From positions 15,350,145-15,414,144 of the forward strand of contig NC_081851.1 in NCBI RefSeq assembly GCF_963259705.1: a stretch of 64,000 bases of DNA. Reading direction: 5' to 3'. The notes below the pieces were generated by a model. That model worked only from the letters and a program-made list of their open reading frames with translations. It was not told the origin of the DNA and searched no databases. The position numbers and the translations under genes were made by a program. The DNA comes from Myotis daubentonii (lineage: Eukaryota; Chordata; Mammalia; Chiroptera; Vespertilionidae). Of this stretch, positions 1 to 11,850 are shown piece after piece. Each line of letters starts with the position of its first letter. Position 1 is the stretch's first letter.

Positions 1-271
1 CAGACAGTGCTCTGTGCAAGACAAGCAGAACCATGGGGGAGCCCCAGAGGACTGTCTCCCATCAGGCAACATGTAACTTTCACTTTCAGGAAATTGTGTT
101 ATGAATGAGCACCCTCTCCAATAGGAAGGTTCTTCTATACAAGTCAACTGAGGACGGAGAACATGATTTGATAAAGGACATGGCGTATATTCCTTGCTGT
201 TATCACTAACCTAGTACACATTCCTGGCTATCTGACAGCTTCTGCAGTCAGGAGCAGGACATGGCATAAGC
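1..271. other. unassigned non-coding DNA
   Basis: No reading frame, repeat family or RNA gene is recognised here. The stretch is ordinary mixed-composition DNA running up to the left end of an hAT element. Confidence 0.5.
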
Positions 272-487
272 CAGCCGTGGGCAAACTACGGCCTGCAGGG
301 CGGATCTGGCCCGTTTGAAATGAATAAAACTAAAAAATAAAAAAAGACCGTACCCTTTTATGTAATGATGTTTACTTTGAATTTATATTAGTTCACACAA
401 ACACTCCATCCATGCTTTTGTTCCGGCCCTCCGGTCCAGTTTAAGAACCCATTGTGGCCCTCAAGACAAAAAGTTTGCCCACCCCTG
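272..487. mobile_element. non-autonomous hAT transposon (MITE), copy 1
   Basis: This 216-bp element begins CAGCCGTGGGCAAACT and ends AGTTTGCCCACCCCTG, so the ends are inverted repeats sharing TGGGCAAACT. There is no transposase. The flanking 8-mers (GCATAAGC and GTTAAGCG) are similar but not an exact duplication, which fits an old insertion. A second copy of the family lies in the opposite orientation at 34455-34661. The hAT assignment rests on the CAG...CTG ends and on hAT MITEs being abundant in vesper bats. Confidence 0.75.
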
Positions 488-1650
488 GTTAAGCGGTCCC
501 TCTGATTTGGGGCTCACAAGACCAGGGTTTTGGCTGAGACTGTGGTCTCCCCTGAGTGTCCAGGAGGAAAGGAGATGCTTCCAATCTCACCCCAGTTGTG
601 GGCAGAATTCGGTTTCCTGCAGGTGTAGGACTGTGGGGTGGATCTCCTGTGGCTGCGGCTGCAGGCGTCCTCAGCTCCGAGAGGCCACAGGGAGCTTCTT
701 GACCCGTGGGCCACTTGCTGCTGCAGAGCCCACAGAGCAAAGGGCCAGCAACTCCAGCTGAATGGGCGCTGCAGTCTGTGTGAGGAACCCGTCAATGTGT
801 CCTTGCCCCACGGTGGACATGTGCTCTCCTGCTGTCTTCAGATGTTTTCCTGGATGGGGCTGGATGGGATCAGAATCAGTGGGGTGGATGCCAGGGTGTC
901 CTACCAAAAGCCACCATTTGGGGTTGAGTGACAGTGTGTGTGTGAGGAGGGTGTGGGCACGAGGAGCCTTTGGATTTAGAAACTTGAGAGAAGTGGCCGC
1001 TGAATTGTCATTGAGTGATCTGACTGGGTGTGTCTCTGTCCCACAGCCTGACCATTCCCGGACCCAAGGCCCTGACGGTCAGCAAGTGGAGCAGGGTCCC
1101 AGGACAGGAAGCATTAACTGGGCTTTTCCCCAAAGGCCTCGGCTGGAAGCCCAGCGTCACCGCCCATGGAACCACCAGGGAGGAGGCGTGTTCTCCTGAG
1201 AGCTGGGGCTGCATCTGTGATTCTTGGGGGCAGGAGTCCTGCAGCTGTGGGTGCCGGGTTTGCATTTCCTCCAGCTCCCACTCTAGCACCCAAACTAGAC
1301 GTCCCTGACCAGGCCCTTCAGGGACTTCCACCCTCTGCCCTGTGCACAGGTGCAGGCCCAGGTTCATGCAGCTCAGCCCAGGGCCCTGCGGGCCACCGCA
1401 GGGAAGTTCCCGTGCCCTTTGCGGGCAGTGGGTGAGAACCTGTGTGGCAGGTGTGCCCACTCAGTCACACAGGACAATCTCCTTGCACCCGAGAGAGAAG
1501 AAATGAGACTTCACTGGCTCCTTCCTGCCTTATTCCTACAGATCAAACTTTGCCCCCTGTATCCTCAGGCCAGGGAAATACAGGGATAGTTTGCTTTTAG
1601 GGAAATGACCGTAGAGAACGGCAGGCCACTCTAAATTCTAAGAGTGACTC
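488..1650. other. unassigned G+C-moderate DNA
   Basis: Several overlapping open frames of 60-150 codons occur on both strands. None has recognisable homology or convincing splice context. They follow from the moderate G+C content rather than coding selection. No RNA gene is seen. Confidence 0.4.
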
Positions 1651-1978
1651 TGTCTTAGTGTTTGGGCTGCTATGACAAAAATACCATAAACCGCATGGCT
1701 TATAAGCAACAATTTATTGCTCATGGTTCTGCAGGCTGGGAAGTCCAAGATCACGGTGCTGGTAGTTTCAGTGTCTGCTGAGGGCCTGCTTTCTGGCTCA
1801 TTGCCAACCTTCCCTTCACTGGGTCCTCACTTTGTGGAAGGGGCACGAATGCCAGTCAGGAATGCTCCACTCTCATGACCTAAGCACCTCCTCCACACAC
1901 CATCACATACAGCATATGGTTTCCACATGGGAATTTTGGGGCGGGGTGGGGGGACAAGTATTCAGTCCTCTCAGCACA
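1651..1978 (-). mobile_element. ancient MaLR-type (MLT1-like) LTR
   Basis: The stretch starting TGTCTTAGTGTTTGGGCTGC, with 'gcaggctgggaagtccaaga' and 'ctcatgacctaa' downstream, matches the reversed 3' part of a mammalian MaLR LTR as recognised by eye. It is heavily diverged. The related + strand copy is at 31992-32376. Confidence 0.6.
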
Positions 1979-2206
1979 TTCCTTCTTGTATTGAAGTCTT
2001 CTGAGAAGAGGCATTTGAGCTAAACCCTGAGGGCTGGCATTCCAAATAAAGAAATGAGGATGTACCCAGATCCCAAGACCACAAAGTGCAAGGTGTGTTT
2101 GGGGATGCTCAGGAGATGATCTTAGTGCAGACATAGGTTTCAGCCAATTTTATATTTCTGGATAAAGAATTTGAACTTGATTTCTTAGGCCATAAGTTGT
2201 CTATTG

Positions 2207-2210
<4 letters not shown>

Positions 2211-2265
<55 letters not shown>
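2211..2265. repeat. (TA)n microsatellite
   Basis: An almost uninterrupted TA run of about 55 bp, continuing as CACATA. It is followed closely by TTTA and GA repeats that form the head of the next SINE. Confidence 0.95.
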
Positions 2266-2272
<7 letters not shown>

Positions 2273-2284
2273 GTTTTCACCTGA

Positions 2285-2292
2285 GGATATAT

Positions 2293-2374
<82 letters not shown>

Positions 2375-2527
2375 CTATGTGAGAGAGAAACTTCAATCAA
2401 TTGCCTCCTGCATGCCCCTCACCCGGGATCAAACTGCAACCTAGGTATGTACCCTGATTGGAAATCAAACGCTCAACCTTTTTTGGTTACAAGAGGACAC
2501 TCAACCAATTGAACAACTGGGTCAGAG
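2285..2527 (-). mobile_element. old Ves-like SINE with expanded (TTTA)n and (GA)n
   Basis: A reversed tRNA-derived SINE. The A-rich tail is seen as (TTTA)n at 2290-2326. It is followed by a (GA)n tract at 2327-2371 that replaces the usual 'gaggaagggagaggga' segment, then 'gcctcctgcatgcccctca' and a decayed B box. It is more diverged than the neighbouring SINE. Confidence 0.7.
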
Positions 2528-2543
2528 CTCCATTGATATTTTT

Positions 2544-2755
2544 TAAAAATATATATTTCTTTATTGATTTCAGAGAGGAAGGGAGGAGAGATAGAAACAT
2601 CAATGATGTGAGAGAATCATAGATCACCTGCCTTCTGCACACCCCCTACTGGGGATGGAGCCTGCAACCCAGGCATATGCCCTTGGCCTGGATCGAACCT
2701 GGGAACCCTCAGTCCACAGGCTGACTCTGTATCCACTGAGCCAAGCAGGCTAGGA
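2544..2755 (-). mobile_element. Ves SINE, full length
   Basis: A tRNA-derived bat SINE on the minus strand with all expected blocks: A-rich tail, 'gaggaagggaggagagat', 'caccccctactggggat', a B-box region and an A-box region. A 16-bp target-site duplication, CTCCATTGATATTTTT, flanks it at 2528-2543 and 2756-2771. This confirms LINE-type retroposition and fixes the ends. Confidence 0.93.
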
Positions 2756-3129
2756 CTCCATTGATATTTTTAACCTAGACATCCTATGCAGTGGGAGAGC
2801 AGAGCTCAGGAAAGTTTTCTAGTTTCCATCAGTGTGAGATTGTACAGCTAAGTCCAAGGAGAGCGAAGGCCGGTAAAGCTGGGGTGCTTCATCCAGGTCT
2901 AGGGGTCACCTGGGGGTGTGTCTGTGAAGCTCAGAAATTGCATGCCATGTTTCTTGAGGACCTCTGTGTCTTTCCTGCACTTTTCACAGGGTCTGGCCCT
3001 ACAGGGTGAAGGAGCACAGGCAGAGAGGAAATCAGCTAGCCCCTCACCGCCCCAGTCCCACAGGGGAGTGAGCAGAACTGGCCTGGAAGTGCAGCAGCTC
3101 CTGGTGGAGGCAGCTCAGGCTCATAGTGA

Positions 3130-3935
3130 CAGGACCCGGCGCAGATGGAGAGGCCAGGACAGTCCGGTCACAGCTCAGACTCCAGCTGACCGGGTCCTGC
3201 TTCTGGGCTCCACGCAGCGCGGGGGATGGAGGCGGTACCGGTGGGTGGACCCAGCATCCTCCCCGAGGCGAGCTGAGCAGAACCGCGGACTGCGGCGCCT
3301 CCCGCTAGACCTGGTGCTTCAAGGCCCCGCCCCCGGGCCCCGCGCGAAGCAGGACGGGAAATTCAGCTGGGTCTCATCCTTTGGTTTTGGATCGGGAGCT
3401 AACGCCCTTGGTCCTCGGCTGCCGCTCACCGGTTCTCGGGAGCGGGGGGCGGAGGGGGAGGAAACGCTGCAGCGGTGGCGGAGTCCCCATGACCTACTCT
3501 GCGGTGGCCCCGGGGGCGCAGCCGGGCTCCCGCGCCTCATGCATCCCTAGTGACCCAGGGGAGGCCCGGCCTGCGGCGCTGCTGGTCGCCGCGTGTCCCT
3601 GACCCCGCACCCGACCGCCCTGGGCAGCGTGGCCTGGGCTCCCCGCTGCCCCTCCCCGCGCCGCCCCCCAGCCTCCTTCCCAGCTGAGCGCGGTGTCCCT
3701 GTGGCCTCAGCTCAGGGCGGGCCCGCCCAGAGGCCGGCGCTGCTGAGGCCCATCTCAGCCCGCGGGTCTCGCAGACCCTGAGGTCCTGGACGCAGCCCTT
3801 CCGCTCAGACCCGGCGCCGGTGCCTCCTGTGCCTTCGGGTCCCCGCCAGCCGCCTTGCGTGCTCTTGGCAGGTCCGCAGGTCCCTGTTCCCAGGAAGCGA
3901 GGCTGTGGTCTCCCTGCCAGCCCATCAGTTCAATG
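3130..3935. promoter_or_regulatory. CpG island (candidate promoter)
   Basis: This stretch is G+C-rich and dense in undepleted CpG (for example 'cgcagcgcgggggatggagg', 'ccccgcgcgaagcaggacgg', 'ggcgcagccgggctcccgcg'), unlike the CpG-poor DNA on either side. It includes several GC-box-like GGGCGG/CCGCCC motifs. It lies 2.5 kb upstream of the first coding exon of the ANAPC1 pseudogene in the same direction, so it could be the duplicated ANAPC1 promoter. That link is inference. Open frames across it, including one of 210 codons, are explained by composition. Confidence 0.7.
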
Positions 3936-3941
3936 CGGTGC

Positions 3942-4422
3942 TGTTATAGGGCCCTGGGAAGCGCGCGCACAGCTGGGGCTGCAAAGAACTAAATATACTG
4001 AAAGGACAGAGCAGGACTGATGGCTGTGTCCTTAACCCCTCTTCCAGGAAAAAGCCACAGGGTGTATCAGTTACTCGGCCTGCCCTTATCTTGACCAATG
4101 GGAAAGCGGGGGAAACTAGCCCAAGGCCAAAAGTATGCTGGCCACCCCCCCTGTCTTTGTGTAACCAGACCCTAGCTGCACCCTGCCCTTGCTTCACTAC
4201 CCCCCCCTCACTCAACCAACCAGAATCGGCCAAATCAGTGCCCACCCCCTGACCCCAAGCCCTATAAATTCTTTGTTCTCTTGGGATTCCGGGCTCTCTC
4301 TTGCACCCAGTAATGGAGGCAAGGGTGGGGACCAAGCGAGCTTGTATAGGAGACCCTCCGCTTTTGCATCGGACTGGCTCCCTGGCGTGGTTTTTTGGGG
4401 ATCTTGAAATCTGGGCATAACA
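3942..4422 (+). mobile_element. solo LTR of an endogenous retrovirus
   Basis: The segment runs from TGTTATAG to CATAACA, so its ends form a short TGTTAT/ATAACA inverted repeat. It has a TATA box (CCCTATAAATT, about 4259) about 160 bp before the 3' end, with an initiator-like pyrimidine stretch after it. No gag, pol or env follows. Flanking bases do not form an obvious target duplication (GTGC versus ATAG), so the 5' end is uncertain. A gammaretrovirus-like class is my guess from layout only. Confidence 0.5.
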
Positions 4423-4683
4423 ATAGGAATCAGCACAAAGTGGTCATTGTTCTGTGCAGGTGATTCTTTAATTACCGATTCTGTGGCTTCCTCTCAGAGT
4501 TAATAAGTTGGTTGACCCTTGACTAGAACATAGGAAGGCCGGCTGGATTTTGTGGGTGTTTGGTGTAAGTTTTATAAGGCACTGTGGGGTGCACAGTCCT
4601 TCTCTGCCAGGGGCTGTACCCCCCGTGGACGCCGGGTAGTACACAAAGAGGACATGAGAAGACAGAGGCATATAGGAGAGTCT

Positions 4684-4882
4684 TTTTAAAAAAATATTTT
4701 CATTTTTTTACGTAGAGGAAGGGAGAGGGATAGTTAGAAACATCATGAGAGAGAAACATCGATCAGCTGCCTCCTGCACACCCCGTACTGGGGATGTGCT
4801 TGCAACCAAGGTACATGCCCCTGGACTGGGACCCTTCAGTCCGCAGGCTGTTCTCTATCCATTGAGCCAAACCGGTTAGGGC
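4684..4882 (-). mobile_element. Ves SINE
   Basis: A reversed Ves element with 'gaggaagggagagggatag', 'gctgcctcctgcacacccc' and a 3' A-box region ending 'gagccaaaccggttagggc'. A target duplication AGGAGAGTCT flanks it at 4674-4683 and 4883-4892. Confidence 0.92.
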
Positions 4883-4892
4883 AGGAGAGTCT

Positions 4893-6451
4893 CTTTTGCA
4901 GGCCATGTAGCCATTGCTAACAAGGAGCCATCAGACAAAACGGTGCTTCAAAGTAGCTTCACACAGTGGCTGCGCCAAGCAGCCCTTGCTAATACAGTAG
5001 CAAACAGGAGCCATACCAAGCAGCCACCCACCGGCTGGTTAGTAACACGTTTATACTAACTTGGACACAAAGGCTTCCTGGCCAATAGTGACATCAGTAT
5101 TTGGGTTATAGTAAGGTACCCCTGCCCAGTGTGTACAGTACAATCTCTGTGTCCTTGCTTAGATTGGCCTTGAACATCCTGATTAGGATTCTTCTGCTCA
5201 GATTGGCCTTGAACATCCGGCGTACTCTGATTAGGCTCCCACAGGCACTATCTCAGTCATGGCCCAAGTTTAAGTGTTCCCAAAACTGACTTATCAGAAG
5301 GAGGAAAAAGTGTCATGAATGTGACATAACCGTTATCTCAGGAATAACACTTAATTCACAGAAAACATAACTGCAACCCTAGAGGAGGTGCATGGGAACC
5401 ACAGGCTCAGATATTTCAGCCAAGAAAGCTGCTGGTGCCAAAAAGACCTCAGAGGAGAAACAAAGTCAAATTAAACTGTTTGTGATGTGAAAGCCATTTC
5501 AAACACGGTTTTTAAAGGTCGTCTAGTGCTGACATGAATGTTTGTTTTGATTCCTGAATTTGAGGATTGCAGCATAACCGCTATGCCACAAAACCGTTTT
5601 TCATATAAGAGTTGTCTGAGACAGAACTGTCATCCACCTTATACAGTGGCCACATTTGACTGGCTGTCAGTTACTGTTCGTAGAAATGTTCTGGAAGTAA
5701 GGGGTGAGGGCTCTTTCCACCCACAGCTCATCCACTTCTTCGTAGTAATAAGCTGAACTGTAGTAGATTATGTTCTTTCAAAGCTAGAACTGTTAAGTTT
5801 GCAAACAAGCATGACTGTTCCATTGCCAGTAATTTTGTTCATGCCTTGGGCTTTTGGGTTTGCACCAGAAATTGGAATTGCTTGCAATTATATGTTTAGG
5901 TGCATTGAGGCTCAAAATTAATGATGACATTTAATAGTTTCTTAAAGCACCAAGTGGTTCAACTTTTGATGAATTAGAAATGATATGTTGTTTTTGTTTG
6001 TTTCATTTCAATATGCCAGTGATCTGTTAGGTGTGCTTTTTAAATGTTGTTCCAGCATTTGAACAGAAATGCCCTTAAATGTTGAGAGCCATTTACTATA
6101 AAGTAAAACTTGTCTAAATCCTTAAATGTGAAATGTGGAGAAATTAGTGAGTAGTCGTAGGAAATGTAGGATCAATATTGTCAGACATAAGTGCTTATCT
6201 CTCAGCCCAGTGATTTCCTACAGTTGATTTTGTCAGCAACTAACATGTAGCTGTAATGTTAATTATGTACTGATAGTGTAAGGTAACTATGACATGGTAA
6301 CTAATTACCTGAAAGAATCAGATCTGGAATGCCCTTTGATGTTATGATTACTTTACACCTCCAGTGTGATAGGATTGTATGACACTCATCTAAGGATTAA
6401 TGGCTCTTCTGTAAACTTCTGATAATTTTCTTCTCGTTTTGATTCCAACAG
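4893..6451. other. unassigned sequence upstream of ANAPC1 pseudogene exon
   Basis: No gene is recognised in this 1.5-kb stretch. It contains a locally duplicated phrase, 'agattggccttgaacatcc', at about 5162 and 5199. By position it would be intron 1 of the duplicated ANAPC1 copy, but this is inference. Confidence 0.4.
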
Positions 6452-6717
6452 CTGGCCAGAATGTGATTGAATTCATACAGAAATAATATTGATATCTGAA
6501 AGCCATGTTGAACTTCTCTGAAGAAAGGGAAACAATGATTGCAGCTGGGGATTTGCAGGAATTTGTTCCTTTTGGTCGAGACCACTGCAGACACCACCCT
6601 AATGCTTTGAACCTTCAGCTTCGGCAGCTGCAGCCAGCCTCTGAGTTGTGGTCGTCTAATGGTGCTGCTGGCTTGGTGGGATCCCTGCAGGAGGTTACAA
6701 TCCACGAAAAACAGAAG
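6452..6717 (+). pseudogene. ANAPC1: ANAPC1 pseudogene, first coding exon
   Basis: The acceptor TTGATTCCAACAG precedes the exon. ATG at 6505 opens 71 uninterrupted codons to an AAG|GT junction at 6717/6718. The product contains EFVPFGRDHC, HHPNALNLQLRQLQPASELW and GLVGSLQEVTIHEKQK, which I recognise as the N-terminus of APC1. Substitutions against the usual mammalian form lie mostly in the first dozen residues. The donor is GTTTTA, a poor match to GTRAGT, so splicing is probably impaired. Confidence 0.92.
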
Positions 6718-7760
6718 GTTTTATCAATATTGTCAGTTTGCTTTTGAAATGTAGAGAGATTCGATCTACTTGTAATTTAAGGCTACCCAGAAGCAACTGA
6801 GAAATGAGTATGATGCTACTTCTAGGGTATAGGTTAAGATTTGGTAATTTTTATCAAGCTAAAAATAATGACCTTAATTGTATTATAGTGTCATGGCTGT
6901 TTAGACATATAACTCAGCATTTATAATGAGAGTCACTATGATTATGGTCCATTTAAATCTCTTTTTCTCACTTAGTATGTGGGACCAGATTTCATGTTAT
7001 TTGATGGTTAGATAGTAGAGTTAGCAATGGTCCCTGCTGCCAAAAACTTACACGTTTTTAGAGGAGAAAAGAAATGCCACATAAGTAGATACAGTACTAG
7101 TTTTCAAATAGGGGAATGAGAAGTAAGTGCATGTTAAACAGTCAGTCTTTCTCATCTTAATTCCATTTCTGTATCCCTTTTGGGATACCAAAATTTCCAG
7201 GAGCGGAGGTCTGTAGTTAGGAATCCAAACCTTTCTCTGTCCTGTTCATTTTGATGGTTGGCACAAGGGCAGGAAGGTGAATGTATATGCAGTTGTGAAG
7301 CAGGGAAGTCTGCATGGTGGGTAAGCTCCCCCAGTGTCCCATGTGCACTTCACTGCCCCCTCTGCTTCACCCCCCATATGCTTAATATGTCTTTAGTCTC
7401 CCAAGAATGTTGGTTTAATTTTTGGATATATAGATAAGGTCTAATTTTTGTTTATTTATGTTTTTGGCAGCATACAATGGTAATGTAATAATAAGATACT
7501 TAATATAGAGAATTCTTGAGGTAAATTCCCATTTTTGAAATCCTGTAAGATACAGTATGATACATACACCCACACCCCCTCCTCTATTAATCAGTGGCAC
7601 CAAACCTAAGAGTTGGGCTTGGACTGAGTCTTACTCCACAGACAGAGCAGGAGACTTGTATCTGGATTGCTGTTCAATTTTAATTAATAAATCTTGCTCC
7701 ATAATGTTGCAAAAGAAATAAAAACCGCTTAAACATGTCTTACGTATGTAAATTTTTAAG

Positions 7761-7923
7761 GAAAGCTGGCAGTTAAGGAGAGGCGGAAGTGAAATTGGAG
7801 AATGATGAGGATTATGACGAGGAACTCTGTGTGGCTGGAAATATGGTGATCTGGAGCAAAGGAAGTAAAAGCCAGGCATTGGCTCTTTACAAGGCCTTTA
7901 CAGTCGATAGTCCTGTTCAACAG
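7761..7923 (+). pseudogene. ANAPC1: ANAPC1 pseudogene, second coding exon (frameshifted)
   Basis: The exon starts GAAAGCTGGCAG (ESWQL) after an AG and ends CCTGTTCAACAG before a good GTGAGT donor. The 3' part reads DYDEELCVAGNMVIWSKGSK followed by an SQALALYKAFTVDSPVQQ-like end, typical of APC1. The exon is 163 bp. An extra base near 7801-7808 throws the 5' and 3' halves into different frames and creates TGA TGA in the incoming frame. Confidence 0.9.
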
Positions 7924-8329
7924 GTGAGTTGATTTGAATTTTAGTAGTTGATTGATTATTGAGTAATTTTTTTAAAAAACAAAGCTTTTATCCTAAAATG
8001 TAACATAAATAATAAAAAAATATATAATGATCCCAGTAGCTAGATATATGTTTTAACATGTATTGAAGATAATGGTAGGGAAATAAACATTTCATTTATT
8101 TTCTGTATCATCATTTTTTTGCACTGTTCTTTGTCAATTTCATGGTAATGTTTAAACACTTGAGTAATTCAATTAGTTATTGCCAAAAAATTTTATAAGA
8201 CTTAAATTTAAGGGTATAAGAATATATTAGCACATGATTATATTTGGTTGCAAAGTGTTGAATAAATAAAAATCAGGTTCATAGTAAAAATAGAGAGTAA
8301 GGGAAAGGAAAAAAAAATCTAATTTGCTG

Positions 8330-8450
8330 TAATTGCACATGGTTGGGTTGCTGGCTTGATCCCCAGTAGGGGGCATGCAGGAGGCAGCCAATCAGCGTTT
8401 CTCATCATTGATGTTTCTATCTATCTCTTCCTTTCCGAAGTCAATGAAAA
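8330..8450 (+). mobile_element. Ves SINE fragment
   Basis: The 3' two thirds of a Ves SINE: 'ccccagtagggggcatgcag', 'ttgatgtttctatctatct' and a short tail. The tRNA-like head is mostly degraded. It lies in an AT-rich pseudogene intron. Confidence 0.75.
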
Positions 8451-9291
8451 TACATTTATATATGTATTTATATTTCATAAATTTATATATCAATTTATAA
8501 GTATATGTATTTATATGTAAACTACATATATTTGTAACTGATTATAAAAAAAGAATAGAAACAAATAGAAATTAGTAATTAAAGGGACAGAATTAAGCAT
8601 TTGCCCTGCCTTTTTAGGAAGCCTTGCAGTTCATCTCCAGTTAATAAAGGAAAACCCTTATTTAAATAAGAATACCAGCTAATAATTATAGAAGGAATGG
8701 TAGAATTTGAAAATCGCTATTCTGTGTAAACTCTTACTCCAGTGTAACCTCTGATTCAGACAAGGATTGTAAATGGGATAGTAATGCCATTGCATGAAAG
8801 GTGTTAGCATGGCACCAAGGTGTCACCCAAAGTGAAGAAACAAATGCATCTCTACTTTGAAGCTGCATGTTGTTCTCCACCTCCACAACCTGGTGGGTTT
8901 ACCATCACTGATAGGGGACAGAGGACTCCTTTATACCTACAGCTGTAATGGGGCATGGAGACATGATGTCATCTACTCAGTTTTCTTCCCCAAAATATTT
9001 GACATGAAAGGAGACCTAACTTCCAGTTATAGGAAGTATGGGGGCTAGAGGATCAGTTTGTAAAATGAGATGAGGAATGGGTGGAGGTATAGATGAAACA
9101 AGAACCACCAGAAATTGAGAATGATTGAAGCTGGCTGTTGGAGATTTATTGTGTTACTCTGTTTACTTTGTATATATTTGAAATTTTCTATCATAAAGAC
9201 TTAAAGAAAAAAACACTATGAGATACAATTAGACAAATCCAGAATATGGGATAGTCTACATTCTGGTCTCCTTAAAGAGTTAGTCATGGAG

Positions 9292-11479
9292 AGAAACCAA
9301 GATGGCGGCATAGGTAAATACTGGAGTTTGCTGCCTCAAACAACCACTTCAAAAATACAACTAAAAGACGGAACAGACATCATCCAGAACCACAGGAAGG
9401 TTGGCTGAGTGGAAATTCTACAACTAGAAGGGAGAAGGAAAGAGAAAAGCATACCGAGACTCAGAGGAGACGCAGTATGGCAGTAAAATACTATGGTGTG
9501 GAGGAGCATGCAGAGCGGACTAGCAGCTGAGGGTGCGGTTGTCGTTTTCAATCAGGAGGGAGTCTCAGGCTCTGAGCTCCAGTTCCAGGCGAGTCTCTAG
9601 GGACCCAGACTCATACAGGAGAAGTGGGACTGTCTGGCATAGGTCAGAACTAGAGGGTAGCTTTCTCTCTGAGGGGCTTGCAGTGATTACCGGGACATTG
9701 AGAAGCAGAGCCTCTGAGGGCTGGACTGAGAGTAGCCATAACTGCTAGCTCCGCCCTGTTGATCCTGTGGGACCCACCCTGCCCAAGTCCTGCAGGGAGG
9801 CTTTTGCTGGATAGCCTCAGGCAAAGGCTAGATTAGCACCTCCCTAGAGATCCAGGAGCCAGGAAACCCAGAGGTCAGAGTGGGACCATCTAGTTTGCAG
9901 CTCCATGGATCCATAAAGGACACACTCAGGGGGCAGACTCAGTGAGCATCAAAGCCCCATTGAAGCAAGTCTTGCCCAAGAGGGGTGTGTCCAGCACAGA
10001 AGTTCTCCCTCTGCAGACACAGCTGATTCTCACAGCCAATTGGCCTGGAGGTCAATTCCTCCCAGTGATAACTACAACAATCAAGGCTTAACTACAAGAC
10101 TGTGCACAAAGACCACAAGGGGGTGCACCAAGAGTGTCCTCCTCAGGTAATTGAGGAGGCTGAACCAGTGGGCCCTAGTGGACACTCAGCACAGAAAACC
10201 ACTTTATCAACACAGGGAAGCATAAAAAATGCAGAGACAAAGAAAAAGGACACAAATGACAGAAATGGAGGAAAGCAAACTACTGGATATAGAGTTCAAA
10301 ACCACACTTTTAAGGTTTTTCAGGAATTTTCCAGAAACTGCCAATAAACTTAATGAGATCTACAAGAAATATAATGAGACCCTCGAGGTTGTGATAAAGG
10401 GCCAACTAGAAATTAAGCATACACTGAGTGAAATAAAGAATAGTATACAGACTCCCAACAGCATACTAGAGGATTGCAATAATCAAGTCAATGATTTGAA
10501 ATACGAAGAAGCAATAAACACCCAACCAGAAAAGCAAAATGAAAAAAGAATCCAAAAATACGAAGATATTGTAAGAAGCCTCTAGAACAGCTTCAAGCAT
10601 ACCAACATCTTAATTATAGGGGTGCCAGAAGAAGAGAGAGAGCAAGATATTGAAAACCTATTTGAATAAATAATGACAGAAAACTTCCTCTACCTGGTGA
10701 AAGAAATAGACTTACCAGTCCAGGAAGCGCAGAGAATCCCAAACAAAAGGAATGCAAAGAGGACCACACCAAGACACATCATAATTAAAATGCCAAGAGC
10801 AAAAGACAAAGAGAGAATCTTGAAAGCGTCAAGAGAAAGAAAGTCAGTTACCTACAAGGGAGTACCCATTCAACTGTCAGCTGATTTCTCAACAGAAACT
10901 TTGCAGGCCAGAAGGGAGTGGCAAGAAATATTCAAAGTGATGAATGCCAAGAACCTACAACCATCATTACTTTATGCAGCAAAGCTATCATTCAGAATTG
11001 AAGGTCAGATAAAGAGCTTCACAGATAAGGAAAAGCTAAAGGAGTTCACCACCAAACCAATATTATATGAAATGCTGAAAGGTATCCTTTAAGAAGAGGA
11101 AGAAGAAGAAAAAGGTAAAGATACAAATTATGAACACCAAATACACATCTATCAACAAGTGAATCTGAAAATCAAGTAAACAATCTGATGAACAGTATGA
11201 ACTGGTGATTGTAATAGAATCAGGGGGCATTGAAAGGGAGTGGACTAGCTATTCTTGGGAGGCAAAGGGGTGAGGGGAATGCAGGAAGAGACTGGACAAA
11301 AATCGTGCACGTATGGATGAGGACAGTGGAGGGGGAGTGAGGGAGGAGGGTCGGGTGGGAACTGGGTGGAGGGGAGTTATGGGGGGTAAAAAGAGGAACA
11401 AATGTAATAATCTGAACATAATGATTTAATTAATAAAAAAAGAAAAAAAAAGAACAGTAGTTAAAAGCAAAAAAAAAAA
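9292..11479 (+). mobile_element. complete HAL1-like (half-L1) ORF1-only retrotransposon
   Basis: A 2.19-kb insertion flanked by the target duplication AGTCATGGAG at 9282-9291 and 11480-11489. It begins with an L1-type 5' end carrying CAAGATGGCGGC, a YY1-like promoter motif. It continues through about 0.9 kb of 5' UTR, one L1 ORF1-type frame (10229-11092), a G-rich 3' UTR and an A-rich tail. No endonuclease or reverse transcriptase lies between ORF1 and the tail. This is the architecture known as HAL1, mobilised in trans by L1. The intact ends show it inserted at full length and is not an internally deleted fragment. Confidence 0.85.
10229..11092 (+). pseudogene. L1/HAL1 ORF1 (RNA-binding protein) with two nonsense codons
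   Basis: One frame of about 288 codons encodes an N-terminal basic/coiled-coil part, then NILIIGVPEEE and IENLFE (RRM-type core), then KRTTPRHIIIKMPRAKDKER and LSFRIEGQIKSF (C-terminal domain). ORF1p is a trimeric RNA chaperone that coats L1 RNA. Two in-frame stops, TAG at 10583 and TAA near 10666, interrupt an otherwise unshifted frame, so this copy is dead but fairly young. Confidence 0.88.
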
Positions 11480-11850
11480 AGTCATGGAGGGGGAAAAAAG
11501 GTGGGGCCTATTCTAGGTTAAAAGAGACTAAAGGACATCACCAAATGCAATGTTTTTTGCACCATTTTGAATGAAGTTTGATTGAGTCCTGGTTCTAGAA
11601 AATTGTCTTAGAAAAACATTTTGGGGAAAATTTGAAAAAGTCGCAAATGGACTGAATATTAGGTGATGTTAGAAAAATTTTTTCTTAGGCAAGATGATGG
11701 TTTTGTGGTGTATAGGAGAGACTATTTATTATGGGGAAATGCATGAGGAAGTCATGATGTGGGGGATTTTCAGGTAGTCAGCACCCCCCACTCAAATCCC
11801 TCACATGCACATAAGCAGATTTGGCAGAATGGTAACCACTGTTAGATTTA

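Noticed and set aside
2918..3550. 210-codon plus-strand ORF through the CpG island
   Set aside because: G+C-rich DNA has few stops; the product is low-complexity and shows no homology.
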